From Caprella mutica (lineage: Eukaryota; Arthropoda; Malacostraca; Amphipoda; Caprellidae): a stretch of DNA of 64,000 nt. Shown one piece after another: positions 1-12,759 of this stretch (the first letter of the stretch is position 1; the number at the start of each line of letters is the position of its first letter). The translations under genes and the position numbers were made by a program. The notes below the pieces were generated by a model. It ran no database searches. It was not told the DNA's origin and was given only the letters and a program-made list of their open reading frames with translations. The stretch is taken from assembly GCA_947561585.1 (NCBI GenBank), contig CANNZV010000510.1:186001-250000 (forward strand), read 5' to 3'.

Positions 1-3000
1 TTTCTTCGTATCGCAAATTCACATCACAATTTCGTCATGGTTCAGATACCACAGAGCATTGCCCTTTATCTTCTACGAAAGTAATTTATTTATGAATTTA
101 AAAGTAAAACTATGCCAATATATAGTCTTTATATATAGCCTATGTATTTCCTTAATATTGTTTTATAGATAATATTAAATTTCTTTTCTCCATAAATATA
201 CGCCAAGTTATCATTTTTTTTCACTGTAAGGAGTTCATTTTCGATTCATTTTTCCTAGCAGAGTGTCAGCTCTAAAGGATGCAAGTGACTAACCAGTTGA
301 AAATATGTGACATGATTCACAAGCATCCTGTGTACCCACTAGCTGCCCCTAGTGACAAAATGTAATACTGAATGACTAGGTAACTAGACAAGACTAGGTT
401 AAAATAGGCAGGAACGTACAAGTGTTCTGAGTAATATCTGTACCAGAAATTGTTCATAGACTTTAAATGCAGTAAAATTCTATGGTATTAACCTAGGCGA
501 AAGAAATTAATTCCAGACGTGAGGCTGAGTGTATGACATGCATCATTTAAACTGTTTGTCCCGTTAAAAATGTAACAATAATAAGAAAGGGTACATTGTT
601 TGAAAGAGCAGTTATTTTAACGAACAATCATAACAGTATATAGGTATTTAGTAACACATTTCTTTATTCAAATCATAATAATTCTTGCTTCGGAAATTAA
701 CCATGACGTCAATAAGGAAATATAAACTATAACAACCTGATTATTCAAATAATATTTTCAAATGATATTACGCGTAATGAAACTCTGAATAATTTCAAAG
801 CATACAAATAGAGTGCCGTTCATAAAATTAGCTAATAACTGTTGAGTCATGTTCAATTATTGCTTAACTAGCAATAATATCCTAGTGATGTGACTCATTT
901 TAACGCAGAAAGCCTATCTAGAGTACTGTTATGTTAGTACTTATTTCCGTTACATTTTAATCCCTTTTTTATTTTACTATAAAAAAATATAATTTCTTAA
1001 AAAAATATTAGCTAAATCTGGATGAAAGAAATCAAATGTTAGATTTTCATCAAATGACGATTAACGATCTTGCCCGTCAAAGAATGACGATTTATCGTAG
1101 AGTGACGATGTACAGGACGGGTTTTACTCTTAAGAAACATTACTTCCGTCTGACTCAGGTGTTACCTAATATAAAGGTATAGGAGATGAGTAACAAAGTA
1201 TGTCATTAACATTGATACTCAAACATTGGTATAGGATTTACAGTATGATATCTAATTTTATATGTATTATTATGGTTATTTCAGTATATGGTTAATGTTT
1301 TCTATCACAAGTTACGTTTAACGATAATAGTTTTGAATTATATTTTAACTATATCAAATTATAAAAGCGGCAACTTAAGTTATTGTATTTTATATTATTA
1401 AAATAATATCTGGATAATTTAATTAGTTAATTATATTTTATAACTGTAAAAATAAATATGACATCTATCTGAACATCCTGTAAATTGTGTACTTATTTTC
1501 CTTATTTGATTAATATTCGTTACCCTATCATATAAATAGGTTCGCAACAATTATCAAAGCAAAGCTATAGGGTGGAAACTATCTAGCGTCATGCTAGGCT
1601 GAATAGAGTGATTGCAACCACTGAATGTATCTATATTACAACCTTATGTATCTATATTACAACCCTATGAATATATACTAGAACCCTATATTGAATCTAT
1701 GCTACAACACTATTCATCCGTACTATATATAATAATATATGCTATAAATGGATATAATTGCTACAGCAAGGTAATTATTAATGTAGACGTACTTTTTTAT
1801 ATGTTTAAGGGATAATGATTGTACGTGATAAGATTTTTTTCTTTTTAGTTTGTAGATAAATATAATTTGTTACAGCTATTATAAAATATTACTACATCAA
1901 TTGGTGAAATTATGTATCATCGTCTGACCCGTGGTAAGGTGAATATTCTGATGGAAGGTAAAATGCATAAAGAAATATAACTTTAAAATAATAATTATTA
2001 TCATGATGTTTTAATTTATTAAGAATTTTATATTCTATAATCATCAAAGGGATGATCATAAAAGTCGTAATATATTCAATAATTTAACATATTATTTTTA
2101 GATAACTTCCAATTATGCATGCGAATTAATGTATCTATTTAACACATAATTAATTAACACACTCTATGTTCTCAGGAGAAAACAGACGTACCGTTGTTTG
2201 ATAATTAGCTTTAGTTATATATTGCGTAATTTACATTAATTAGATTTAACCATAGGTTCCCTCTTAACCTTGGCATTAGTGTAGTACTTAGTTTGCATGT
2301 ATTAACCTATTTTATACTTCATTTGCATGTTCCTTTTACACATAATGTAAAGAAATGGAAGCCATAGACGAGCTACTAAATATAAAATAATTTATTTCTC
2401 TTTAAAAGTCACTCCATATATAATCCTGTAACATTATTCCTAAAAATGATTATGATTTAAATTAATAAAGCAAAGAAATAAATCGTGAAGTGACATGACA
2501 TATAAATGATATAATTATATCAATTAATCTTTTTTTTAATTTAATTTAGAGGCATAATATCTACATTAACATATTCTGGCAACACTCAATAAACCATTAA
2601 TTTACATTAAAAGTATTTCAGTAAAAACACTAGGTACATCTCTCGTATAATATAAATAAAGTGCCTATAAAACTACGTATTTCAACGTCTAATCTGTTAC
2701 CATTAATTTCATAAGGAAAAATATCAAAAAAAATCAAACTCTAAAAAATTTATATTTTTTATTAAATTATCCAATTTTTTTATGCAATATTTTATTTCAC
2801 GAGTAATAATTAACTTTCGTTTTACATGTATATTAAATCGTTAATTAAATATAATATCTACGATTCTACAAACTGCCTCAATCAAATCTTGAAAAACTGC
2901 CAACAATATTAAATAAAAAATTAAAATATAGTATTACAAATCATTTACAGTGAATTTAATACTTTTACGTCATCAAACCAACCACATGGCCTGTACCCTA

Positions 3001-4014
3001 TAGTATGACGTCATGGTATTAGAATGTTGAACTGCTATAGGTTGCTAAGTCTTTAATAAAAACTTCTGTCGTCATGTAGTAAATACTTAAAGGGACATTA
3101 GAGATAATTATTAGCCGCATAATTAAGTATAAATCATAATTAAGAATAATAATGCATATACCTATAAATCTTAATAAAAAATGTCACTGTGGTATGCGAC
3201 GTAGAGTGTCACAACAGTTTAGTGTTTTTTATAGTGTAAATGTTACATGTTTTTATGCAGTGCTGTTTGACAGAAGCTTTGAAACATGTTTATCTAACAC
3301 TGATTAGGCTTGATATTTTTTCGTTTATTTTGTTGTTATTGAATTAAAATGTATCTTACTGCATTTTTTTATTACTCCATTTTTATAACTTTAGTGAACC
3401 TATAGTTCAAATAGATAATCTTTTATCTTTACATTATATATGTAATAATAATATATAATATAATCCTGTTTATGTAATCACTGTGATTATTTTCTCTGAT
3501 AGTACAAGTTATCAATTTCGTGATTTGATATAAGATAGGTATTATGAATTGTAATTAAGATATTAAATATCACATAAAAGGTTACTTTGTTCGGAATATC
3601 GTATGACACTGTGTATATTGATATAATATCGCGATATCTTTATTTACATTAGGATAATATTAGTAATGTTTACAAGCAGTGTTACCTTGGCAATGACGAA
3701 TAACAAGGTTCACCCTACTTAATTATATGATTTCTTTATTTTTCGAATAGATTGCCCTAAAGGTAAGTTATGAATTATTGGTCAGTTTTAAATCTTCGGT
3801 CATCAGAAAATGATATAATAATAATTATTTTAACTTTTAACTGTCCTTAATTTGAATGAAATCTAACCATATGATTTTCCTTTTTATGTAGGTTCTTTTT
3901 TGGTTATTCTATTATTTGTAAAGTTAACTAAGGTGCGGCTTAATAAATGGTTAGATTCTCCCAAGAACTGTCTACTTGGTGGCATCTGGTAACATTTTTA
4001 TACATCAAATACTC
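1..4014. other. AT-rich intergenic DNA, no gene seen
   Basis: Both strands are AT-rich with no long or spliced coding pattern that I can recognise. A short imperfect repeat of a 20-bp phrase (TATGTATCTATATTACAACC) lies at about 1625-1690. One arm of the foldback element described at 20484 appears, degraded, at about 3760-3830. Confidence 0.6.
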
Positions 4015-4120
4015 TCTTGTGATTGGCTACAGCAACTATGACGTCACACACTCAAACAGGTAATTCTTTCTTAGCCGTGACGTCATAGCTTTGGTATGAG
4101 GAACGATGACGTCATTCGGG
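4015..4120. promoter_or_regulatory. Cluster of three CRE palindromes next to a CCAAT box
   Basis: The perfect 8-bp palindrome TGACGTCA occurs at 4039-4046, 4078-4085 and 4107-4114, and an inverted CCAAT box (ATTGG) lies just upstream at about 4021. TGACGTCA is the consensus CREB/ATF binding site. Three copies in 76 bp of AT-rich DNA is unlikely by chance and suggests a promoter or enhancer. No adjacent coding exon was identified, so the target gene is unknown. Confidence 0.4.
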
Positions 4121-6942
4121 CAGGTGAACCTTGATAGAAAACACATAATATTCGTAGAAAATAAGCGGCCCTCGTTTCTAGGGTAAATGTAACCTAAATT
4201 TCATGTGTTTTTTACACTGCATCCGTTTCCGTTGGTGCAGTTGAAACCTTTTAGTAAACAGTAACTTTCGAGTAATAGCATTTCTTAACGGAGATTATAG
4301 TTAAGATTCATGAGTACGGGGCATGACTTCTTTTCATATCGTATGTTTCATAGTACGGTTACGAACTTTTTTCCCTAATGGACTATATATTTCTAACTTG
4401 TTTCTAACAAAAAAAATATTTCTCAACAATCGTTTAATGTATAAAATTATAAAAAAGAAAATTTTAGTATATGAATAAATTCAAATTATATTAAAATGTA
4501 CTTATAAACAACATTGTATCTAATATTTTTTTTAAGTTAGAAGTGCAAACATCAGCAGTCGTACCATTTACATAGTACTGTAATATGATGATTATTATCT
4601 AGGACTTCACATCTAGATTGTTTTTTATTCGTGTTCTAATTATGAGTTTAATAAGTAATAGAAATCGACTCGAATGCCTTAATCTTTGCTGTCATCTTCA
4701 GGTGCTTTTTATACGACTTACGGAGCAGGTGGCACCCCTGTAGTATCTACAGTGAAAACACATAATTCTCTTATATGTGCTTATGCACCTTAAAGTGTTT
4801 AATAGTCCTCTGCAGATTCAAGCTTTCAAGAAATAATTTATTTAAAAATACCGAGAGTCAGGTCAAGATTGCGATTTTATAAATCATATTAACGGCACTC
4901 GAGGGACCTATCCAATTATAATATTAAATTTGAAGTTTAGTTTGCTAATTACTATTCATGAATAGAGCACCATTCAGAAGAATTTATAATTAAGTATTAA
5001 AATACAAGCCTAATTATAATAAGGGTTCAAGTCAAGTAATTTAAACAGTGAGTGCAAATTATCCAATAAGTTTGTTCTATATGCATGTGTCTGAATAGAG
5101 CTTCATAATAGAGGGAGTTAACCCTTAAATTAATATTATTATTAACAGCACAATCATAGGACTGTAGACAGCGTTTTGTTTGAATTATTTAAGCTAATTT
5201 TGTGGTTGGTAACAGTATCAGAATATTGAATACTGTTATATTTTGAACTAACTATATTATATCACCAAAATTGTCGTAGTTTTTTTAGATATATTTTAAC
5301 GAATAAATTATATCCAGCATTACTTAGGTAATGGCGTTTTTTTCACTGCGTTTTTGACTCTGAAGAAATTATTGTTAAACCCATTTCATATGTATCAATG
5401 TTACACGACGTTTTTCGAGCGTTAAAAACGCTTGAAAAACACTCGCGTGACATCGCCCTTAAGGCGAATTTTGAACAGTCCTGTATAAAAAAAATCTTTT
5501 TATTTTCATTTTTTGGTAAAAAAAATTCTTTATTCATTAGCAGAATAAAAACGGTCAATAAATCATATTTTTCTTTAATTTAAAAGTGATAGAAAACGTA
5601 GTTCATATATTTATTTATTCTTTACCGCTGGCGATACTAACTCATAGCTCTGCTTACGTAGAAGATCGATGCTATTGAATAGACATAAAAATCGCATCAC
5701 TGAGCACTTCGCGTGAAATAGACTGCTTCGTGAATAATAAAAAACAATTGATTGCAACCGGTACAGACTATAGTTAGAAAAGCAACGATATTTATTACAT
5801 AATATTATAATTAAGTCCCTATACCAATAAGTTAATACCCGAAATATTTATAATCGTATCTTATAATTAATTATTAATACCATGAATAGTCATTAATTAA
5901 TAGTCATTATAATAAATGATAAATATATGAAGTCATATTAAAGATCTTAAATCCTATTTCTCATTTTTTCTGATGTCACCTGTGTTGCTTAATATACCAT
6001 ATAATTAGCACTATGTACCTATGGGTACATTACGACATAGCAGGATTCTTAGGAAGGTTATATACCTGAGTGACGTCATAGCCTATGTGAGAGAATTGAA
6101 CAGAAAATTCATCAACTATGTGGGATATTATTGTGAAAAAATTTAAATACAATTTTACTGAAAAATGTATCTAAAAAACTGTATCGATACAGTAAATTGA
6201 TACCAAATCAATATTGATTATAAATTTTAATAAATTTATCTATAACCTAACTATATTTCATCTTTTCAATTTGATTTATGAAAGTTTTTAATAAATGGTG
6301 AATAAAAAGAAAAACTTTAAATATCGTGAATTTTTTTCAACATAATTTGTGTCTAATTTGTTGGACGTACAAAGCAAATTATTTGTTGCTGAGAAATGCT
6401 CTTGACCGAGTCCATGGGGCGACGGTTAGTCTGGGCCTACCAGTCGCCAATGGATTAAATAAGCAATATTGCAGCAATTCTATTCGTCAAATGAAATTAA
6501 AGGAAGAATTTGGCCTCTGTAGTACAACTCACACTACACTCTGTAGTATAAAGAACTAATTAAATGAAATGTATTGTTTTGAATTAAAGACATTACTGGT
6601 AATAATATACACAGATTAAAATGTGTTATCATTAATTGTTATTTTCAGTTCAAAATTTTATCAGTGTTCATTTGATGAAAGACGTTACAAAAATAACTAT
6701 GAAAATAAATAATATGAATTGATAGATAGAATATATTTTAATTAAAAATTACCCATTTTATATGTCGTTGTAGATTAATATATATAAAAAAAATTCTTAA
6801 TCGTTTTTTTTTCGAATATAAGTTGATTAATATCGCATATCAATTTAAATAAAAAATATTAGTTGACAATATATTTATACTTTAATTGATTAAAATCAAT
6901 TGACAGTATATTTAAATATCAATTGCTAAAATCACAACTCAC
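4121..6942. other. Intergenic or intronic AT-rich DNA
   Basis: No confident coding exon is visible. If the signal-peptide exon at 6943-7035 is real, part of this stretch should be its first intron and later exons. A near-perfect inverted repeat with 14-bp arms, one mismatch and an AAA loop lies at 5410-5440. Another TGACGTCA is near 6071. A 77-codon plus-strand frame at 6326-6559 has no recognisable domain. Confidence 0.4.
5410..5440. repeat. Short inverted repeat (hairpin)
   Basis: The arms are GTTTTTCGAGCGTT and AACGCTTGAAAAAC, 14 bp with one mismatch around a 3-bp loop. It could be a small foldback element or a transcribed hairpin. No function can be assigned. Confidence 0.5.
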
Positions 6943-7035
6943 CAAGGCAGTTGTAGTGCCAGCAATCTCTACTTGTGCTGACGCCGCTGTCACTGCCAGC
7001 AATAATAATACGCTGGAAATCATAACTCTGGTCAT
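6943..7035 (-). CDS. First coding exon of a small secreted protein (partial gene)
   Basis: Read on the minus strand, an ATG at 7035 opens 31 codons that end exactly at a consensus donor (TTG followed by GTGAGT), in phase 0. The first 20 residues, MTRVMISSVLLLLAVTAASA, are a textbook signal peptide: basic start, Val/Leu core, and an A-S-A cleavage site before QVEIAGTTTAL. A TATA box lies about 200 bp upstream on the same strand, so promoter, 5' UTR, start and donor are all in the right order. The product is therefore probably secreted or membrane-anchored. The next exon is not certain: an in-phase frame of about 27 codons after an AG at about 6438 would give a very short protein, but its acceptor is weak. 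The family is not recognised. Confidence 0.5.
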
Positions 7036-7236
7036 CTCGCTACTTCCCTCAAAAATATTTTTTATCACAGTTTAGTCAGCAGATTGAATGTTCAACATAA
7101 ATATCACAGATTTTAGTTAGTTAATCAAAGTATTTTTTGTCATGAATAGACAGTGGGACTAACACATACACTGACAAGCTAACCTCTCACTGCAACGGTA
7201 CACTGCCTAATGCTGACACTTGCAATCGCTCTCCCC

Positions 7237-7244
7237 CTTATATA
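7237..7244 (-). promoter_or_regulatory. TATA box of the secreted-protein gene
   Basis: The minus strand reads GCTATATAAGGGGGAG here, a strong TATA box followed by G-rich DNA. A start site is expected near 7205-7215, which gives a 5' UTR of about 175 nt before the ATG at 7035. The assignment rests on this spacing. Confidence 0.45.
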
Positions 7245-7540
7245 GCTCGTGTGGACGCTAATAACTCACTAACTGGCAACTGAGGCTGCAACATGCATAG
7301 TATAATGCATTGCTAAGTTCATGCTAAATAAAAGTAGTTTGTAGTGGTACCCTTCCGGTGGTTGATTGATATAATATAATAACTTTCAATACTAATTTGA
7401 AATTGATAGTATAAGTTAAATTCAAATGAAATTAAAATATAAAAAATGGAAGAAATAAAAATAGGTATACGATTGACGAATTATTTTGCGTCAACCGGAA
7501 ATTCGCACCACCAACTCTATAATATTTGGGGGAAATGAAG

Positions 7541-7612
7541 ATGGAAACAGTGGGGGGTGGGGGGAGAGAGGGGTGTAAACAAAGGGGGTTCGAACATTTC
7601 AATGGGGGGGGG
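7541..7612 (+). other. G-run tract, potential quadruplex
   Basis: Several runs of four to twelve G occur within about 70 bp of otherwise AT-rich DNA (for example GTGGGGGGTGGGGGGAGAG near 7550). Four or more G-runs with short loops are enough for an intramolecular quadruplex. It lies about 300 bp upstream of the TATA box at 7237. Confidence 0.45.
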
Positions 7613-7619
7613 GGTAATA

Positions 7620-10060
7620 CTTGCATCTTATTAGTAATTATTAAAAATTCATTTTTGTTGCTTATTACTTATATACAAAATATATTACAAAACATACAAT
7701 TTTAAGAGGTAATTTTTTTATGACAAGTTCAAATTTAGTCTAAAATTAAACTATTATATGAATAAATAATTCAATTATTTATATAAGCGTAAATTACTGT
7801 AGTAAATTTAATATAATTATTTATATTAGATATGACTTTCTTGTTATTTTTATTCTAGTTTTTATAAACTATCAATGTTAATTGAATCATCATTAATTAA
7901 GATAATTAATCACAATTAGAAATTATAATACAACAATAATTTGATGATATATGAAATTTTTAATAGAGAAATTTTATAGTAATTAATATTTCTTATCAAT
8001 AAATATTGTTTCTATATTAGCTACTCTTAGTTACTATGTAATATTCACCATTTAAATAACTGTAAATTGAAATTAAATGTTTATTTGGTAGAAGACATTT
8101 TTACGAAATAATTTTATTCAAAATCTGAACTTTTTTTAAAATTAAAGTAATTACAAATCTAAAATTTTATATAAATACATAATTATTTCATAATTTTTCC
8201 TCAGATTGAAAGTTGAGTAAAATATAGTGAATTTTTTATGAAAAAACATAACAAGTTACTTTGTAATATTACTGTACCATTTAACAAGTTATTCCAACTT
8301 TCGAAGGTAACGAAAAATGAAACTTTTGGCCTTATTGTTTTTTTTTTTGTGTGTGTGGCGGCGTTTGGCAACCCCTCCCTCCCGGTAACTAAGATGAGTA
8401 CGTCAGAAGATACCTGGAAAATACTCACTGACTCATTCCTAAAGACTGGAGAACTGTGAATGAGTGAGTAAGGTGAGTACAATAAGGTGAGTAGGATGAT
8501 TACAATAAGGTGAGTACAGTAAGGTGAGTACAATATGGTGAGTAAGATGATTAAGGTGAGTACAGTGAGGTGAGTACAGCAAGGTGAGTTCAAGATGGTG
8601 AGTAAGATGATTACAATAATAGGAGTAATTATGAATAGCTGCTATAAGTGATAATGCAGATGACAAGTAGAAGATGAATATTTAGTAACATTGAATATTA
8701 ATTTCAATATCAGTCACAAAAAACCTAATTCAATGAGAACAGTAGATTGAAATAAGAAGAACGGAAAGTAAAATTAGTTGTGTAAACTATGAAAACAATA
8801 CGAAACATATTACATAAGATGATACTTAGAAATATATAGAAATGAGATTTAAAAAAATTTATAGATATAAATATTTTAATTGAGATATAGAAATAAAATC
8901 CAGAACTCAAAAAGAAATGATTAAGCATATGATGAGAAAAAACATAGAAATTAAGGAAAATGAAGTACCTGTCTGTTAAAATCATGTAACTGAGAAACAT
9001 TCAGCCGATGACTAATATACTTTCAAAAAATATTACACATATGCTAAGTATGACTGATAATGATAACCAATGCTTTGCCGCCAATGAATAATACGAGGTT
9101 ATTTTTGCCATCTTCATCAACTTCCGATCTACTATGCATTAAACGTTTAAAAATAACTATAACGCGCTAAGATATTACAACGCAAAAACACAGCACTTTA
9201 AAGCTAGTTTTATACAATTCAGAAACGTGTTTTCTTTGTAAATTCAGTAACTGCTAATATTATTCAATGTTATGAGCAGAATAGTAATTGTACTTTAAAT
9301 GCATACAACCTTAATTGGAGTACTGTTGTGTGCTAGACTGCACTGACTAGAATCTGTAGAAACAAAATGCCTAAGTTAGTCTTCAAAATAATGAGTGGTG
9401 ACTGTATCGGAAGGATACAGAAAATGAGTCATAGAAAACGATCTGCCTCTTTTTTCTCCGACTTATCTTGCGCTGATCTTAACCAGCCTAACCGTAACTA
9501 AAGTTATGTCAGTGACTGTATTTGAAAGAGGAATAACTCGTCAAGCAACTTCCTAGAAAGAATTGAGGGTTGATTGGGGTAGTATTTCCACCCACGGTTA
9601 GAAACCCTATTACATAGCAACCCGGTAACACATATAATGATCTATTATTCAATATGTTGATGAAAGGAAATAGCACAGTTTAATTAGTGTTTTAATAACT
9701 ACTCTCGTTTATACTCATAACAAAGGCTTTATAAGTTATACCTAGCCATGATTCATAGTATAGGAAATGTTGCTCGACGGAAACTACGGGCCAATTCAGT
9801 TGGGTTTATCTCTTGCAGGTCTAGAGTGACTAAAAAGAAAGTATTTGTTGTGAAAGCAGAGGAAAACCTTCCAAAATGATTCATGGTGATTAATTGCATT
9901 AAATTGTCTAAAGGTAAACAACCTGTGTCAATAAATAAACAGTCGCTATTATTTTACATTTAATGTGTGCTAATTCAACTGTGATATTGAAAGTAAAAGG
10001 GAGACATGAATGTTTAGAAAAACTGTTTCTTTCAGAAAAAGGTGAATGGCTGCTTTTGAT
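7620..10060. other. Gene-poor stretch with a GTGAGTA minisatellite
   Basis: No gene is seen. An imperfect minisatellite built on AAGGTGAGTACAGT-like words fills about 8455-8620. Open frames across it on both strands are repeat-driven, not genes. The rest is AT-rich and unremarkable. Confidence 0.5.
8455..8625 (+). repeat. Degenerate minisatellite based on AAGGTGAGTAC
   Basis: The phrase AAGGTGAGTAC, with spacers such as AGTAAG or AATAAG, recurs about eight times, interleaved with two copies of AAGATGATTACAATAA-like text. Confidence 0.6.
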
Positions 10061-10061
10061 G

Positions 10062-10250
10062 GTGCTAGGAAAATTCATCCACGGAAAATTCGTCCGCAGA
10101 AAATTCATCCACGGAAAATTCGTCCACAGAAAATTTGTCCGCAGAAAATTTATCCACGGAAAATTCGTCCACGGAAAATTTGTCCACAAAAAATTCATCC
10201 ACGGAAAATTCGTCTACAGAAGATTCGTCCACTGAAAATTGATCCATTTT
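10062..10250 (+). repeat. 15-bp tandem array (CGTCCACGGAAAATT)
   Basis: About twelve copies of a 15-bp unit, with single-base variants such as CGTCCGCAGAAAATT. Because 15 is divisible by 3, several frames are open through it on both strands, which explains apparent proteins rich in HGKFV or SVDEF. A single unit in inverted orientation lies at 11026-11047, on the far side of a Mutator-like transposase relic, so the array may be one terminal inverted repeat of that element. Confidence 0.7.
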
Positions 10251-10439
10251 CTTAAATTAGGAATAGAAAGAAAGGCATTATTGATTGTTAACAATAGGTA
10301 TATGCAAAAGATAATTGCAGTCGCATGAAATCTGGTTAGATGAAAATAAAACATATGTATTAAGCAGTTATAGCTGTTAATGAAAAGTTCATTCTATGTA
10401 GCTACCTAATATATTGTATTATTTATAACTTAACTTAAC

Positions 10440-10835
10440 TTAAACAAATATTTAAATTGATTAGTTGGACTTTTTCAGCAATGCAAAATTCTCTGTTTCA
10501 TTCGGAGTGTATTGCAATACTAGCTATATTTGTTCGACAATATCTCGATATTTTGGACTTTTACGCTGTGTGACACCTCTTTGTTTGAATTCTTTTAGTT
10601 TGGGTTAACTCTTCTTCCTTTATTTTTGGACGATTAAATTCCAAATATTAGGATGCTCTGTCTTGAACATTCCAAAAGTCAACTGGATATAACGGGTTTT
10701 CGTGTTGGTTTCATCTTCCCAATTTTGTTCCAATGTACGTAGCTTCAAAGTAGTTAAAAAACTCAATTGGCATCGTCGCATAAATTTTAATTAACGCCAA
10801 CAACATCTTCAGGTGTTAAGAACGCTAAGGCACCA
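10440..10835 (-). pseudogene. Relic of a Mutator-like (MULE) transposase, C-terminal part
   Basis: Minus-strand translation, jumping between frames, gives phrases typical of the C-terminal region of animal MULE/FLYWCH-associated transposases: a PEDVV-like segment, then FEATYIG, then a P-V-D-FWN phrase, then SNIWNLIVQK. Stops and frameshifts interrupt it, so it is dead. In intact relatives this region follows the DDE core. It sits between the 15-bp tandem array (10062-10250) and an inverted single unit (11026-11047), consistent with a MULE whose termini are built of tandem subrepeats. The family call is from recalled motif patterns, not a search. Confidence 0.45.
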
Positions 10836-11025
10836 AACATTTTATCTTAAATTAAATTATTTTATATCTATCAAGATTAATGTTTCATTAAACAATCATG
10901 AATTGTGCAGTACGGCAAACTTTATGGTTACAACAAAGTAGATTTACTATGTACTAAACTACTTTAAATCAAAATATTTATCATAACATTTCGTTCCATT
11001 TAAATTAATTATTTTGCGTTTAATA

Positions 11026-11047
11026 GACGAATTTTCCGTGGACGATT
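11026..11047 (-). repeat. Inverted copy of the 15-bp array unit
   Basis: The plus strand reads GACGAATTTTCCGTGGACG, the reverse complement of the unit at 10062-10250. It probably marks the other terminus of the decayed Mutator-like element. Confidence 0.5.
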
Positions 11048-11864
11048 TTTTCTGTCACGGTTTTGATTGATATCCATTGTGTTTAAAGTCATCTAAACAG
11101 TTAACTATTTATCAAATAATAAAAAATAATAAAGAAATAATAGTTTATTAACCAAATATATCTAAATTAAAGATTTTGCGATGGCGACTGTTTATGAATG
11201 TGAAGATTTCAATATATTAACTTCACACAAGTTTGAAGTTTGTAAAATTTTAAAATTTTCTCCCTTAATTGAGTGATTAGAATCGAAAGAATAGTCACGA
11301 AACTAAATGGTTGAAGTCTTAGGGGTTATTAGTTCTAAAAGATATTCCCTTATGCTGACAAATTCTCCCCCTTTAACTTCATCACAGTCTCACCAATTAT
11401 GTAAGTGGACAAGCACTGTCCACACGAGTATTTATAAATGAGACCAGATGACAGTAAAGGTGGGATTTAATTTTTATGAGAAGAATGAACCAATGGAATT
11501 GCACTCCTGAATACAAAATTTTGCTTAAACCTGTAGATAGAATTGGATAAATAATTAATTACATTTTTTAAATTTAATGCTTGAATCGAGATACGAAAAT
11601 ATCAAATTTATGAACTTAATTAACGCTTAATGTGATCAACTCAGTTTGCAGATTTTTTTCATTTGTTGACAAATTTTTTAGAAAATTGCACAGTACCTAT
11701 CTGTAACTTTTGAAAATGAACACATTTTGTTCGTGTGGTTATTTTCTATTTTGGAAATCATTTGTGAGAGAATGGAGATTTTATTTAAGAAAATGGTTTC
11801 GTAAATTTCAAAAGAATAGAAATCTTTGAGGTTATTTGCTGGAACAAAAACAAAGACAGTTTTA

Positions 11865-11950
11865 GAATCATTGTAACATTTATAACAAAGTTGTGGAGGC
11901 CGATTTTACATTTTCTTTCTCATTTTCTTTGTATAAACGATCTTTGGTGA
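11865..11950 (-). repeat. 86-bp copy of a mariner fragment (duplicate of 12792-12877)
   Basis: The segments 11865-11950 and 12792-12877 match across 86 bp with one visible mismatch. The second copy is the 3' part of the mariner relic coding region read on the minus strand, so this one is a detached or duplicated piece of the same element family. Confidence 0.65.
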
Positions 11951-11952
11951 CA

Positions 11953-12064
11953 AGGGTAAGTTCTTAAATATCGGTCAATTATAACAAATAAATAATTATT
12001 ATTATATTGTTTTTTCTCACGTGTCCAAAAATGGGGAACTGACCGATATTTATGAGCTTACCCT
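11953..12064. mobile_element. Foldback element with AGGGTAA...TTACCCT ends
   Basis: The termini AGGGTAAGTTCTTAAATATC and their near reverse complement at 12040-12064 bound 112 bp. The same ends (AGGGTAAATTACGAATTATC) are found at 20484-20687 and 28703-28850, so this is a dispersed non-autonomous family. Confidence 0.6.
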
Positions 12065-12759
12065 AATTGAACTTTTCAGAGAAACTCTACAGATTTTCGG
12101 ATTTGAACTGTGTTAAAAAAAATTATAAAAATTGGAAATATCTCTCCATTACTTTGATAGAAATCCTTCAAGGATTTCAAAACTGTCTTTTCTTGTATCG
12201 TGAAGACTCTTCGACTTTTATTAATTTTTTACGTGAAAAATACACATTTTAGAAGCGAGGCAAATAATAGCCAAAAGTACTTAAATAATAGCCAAAAGTA
12301 ATACATGATTTTAAAGCTAAAATCCTATGTTTTACAAAGCTACTTTATATTCATGCATTCTTTGATGGTCGATTACATGACTCTCTGTAGTTTTACATAA
12401 TCAAATCAGTATGCCTTGAGATCTGCAGTTATGGTGGGTTGCTCTTGTATACCTTTATTTTCAATTAAAAATCAGAAAATCAGAAACTGTTATAGGTTTA
12501 GAGACTTGGGCGCCCATTCAATATCACCAAATTTTGAAATGGACTTGCCAGGAAATGTATTGTTCGAAGAGCCATCGAAACTCGTGTTGCGTGGCATGTG
12601 CCACCGTCAGGCTGAAAGTAATAATTAGCAGTCTTTTACTGAGACTATAGAAAAAAATAATCATTGAGCATTTTAAAATACCGTTCTGAATAAACAATGA
12701 CTACAACTCCAGACAATTCTTCAAAATGTACAGTAAAAAACTTCATGCGCCGTAACTGA

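Noticed and set aside
4702..4793. Possible plus-strand terminal exon (acceptor TCATCTTCAG, 30 codons reading AFYTTYGAGGTPVVSTVKTH..., TAA)
   Set aside because: Short, no domain, no partner exon. Could be real but not supportable.
8201..9000. Open frames of 73-130 codons on both strands
   Set aside because: Cross a GTGAGTA minisatellite and low-complexity AT-rich DNA. No domains.
10046..10255. Overlapping open frames on both strands at 10 kb
   Set aside because: Produced by the 15-bp tandem repeat.
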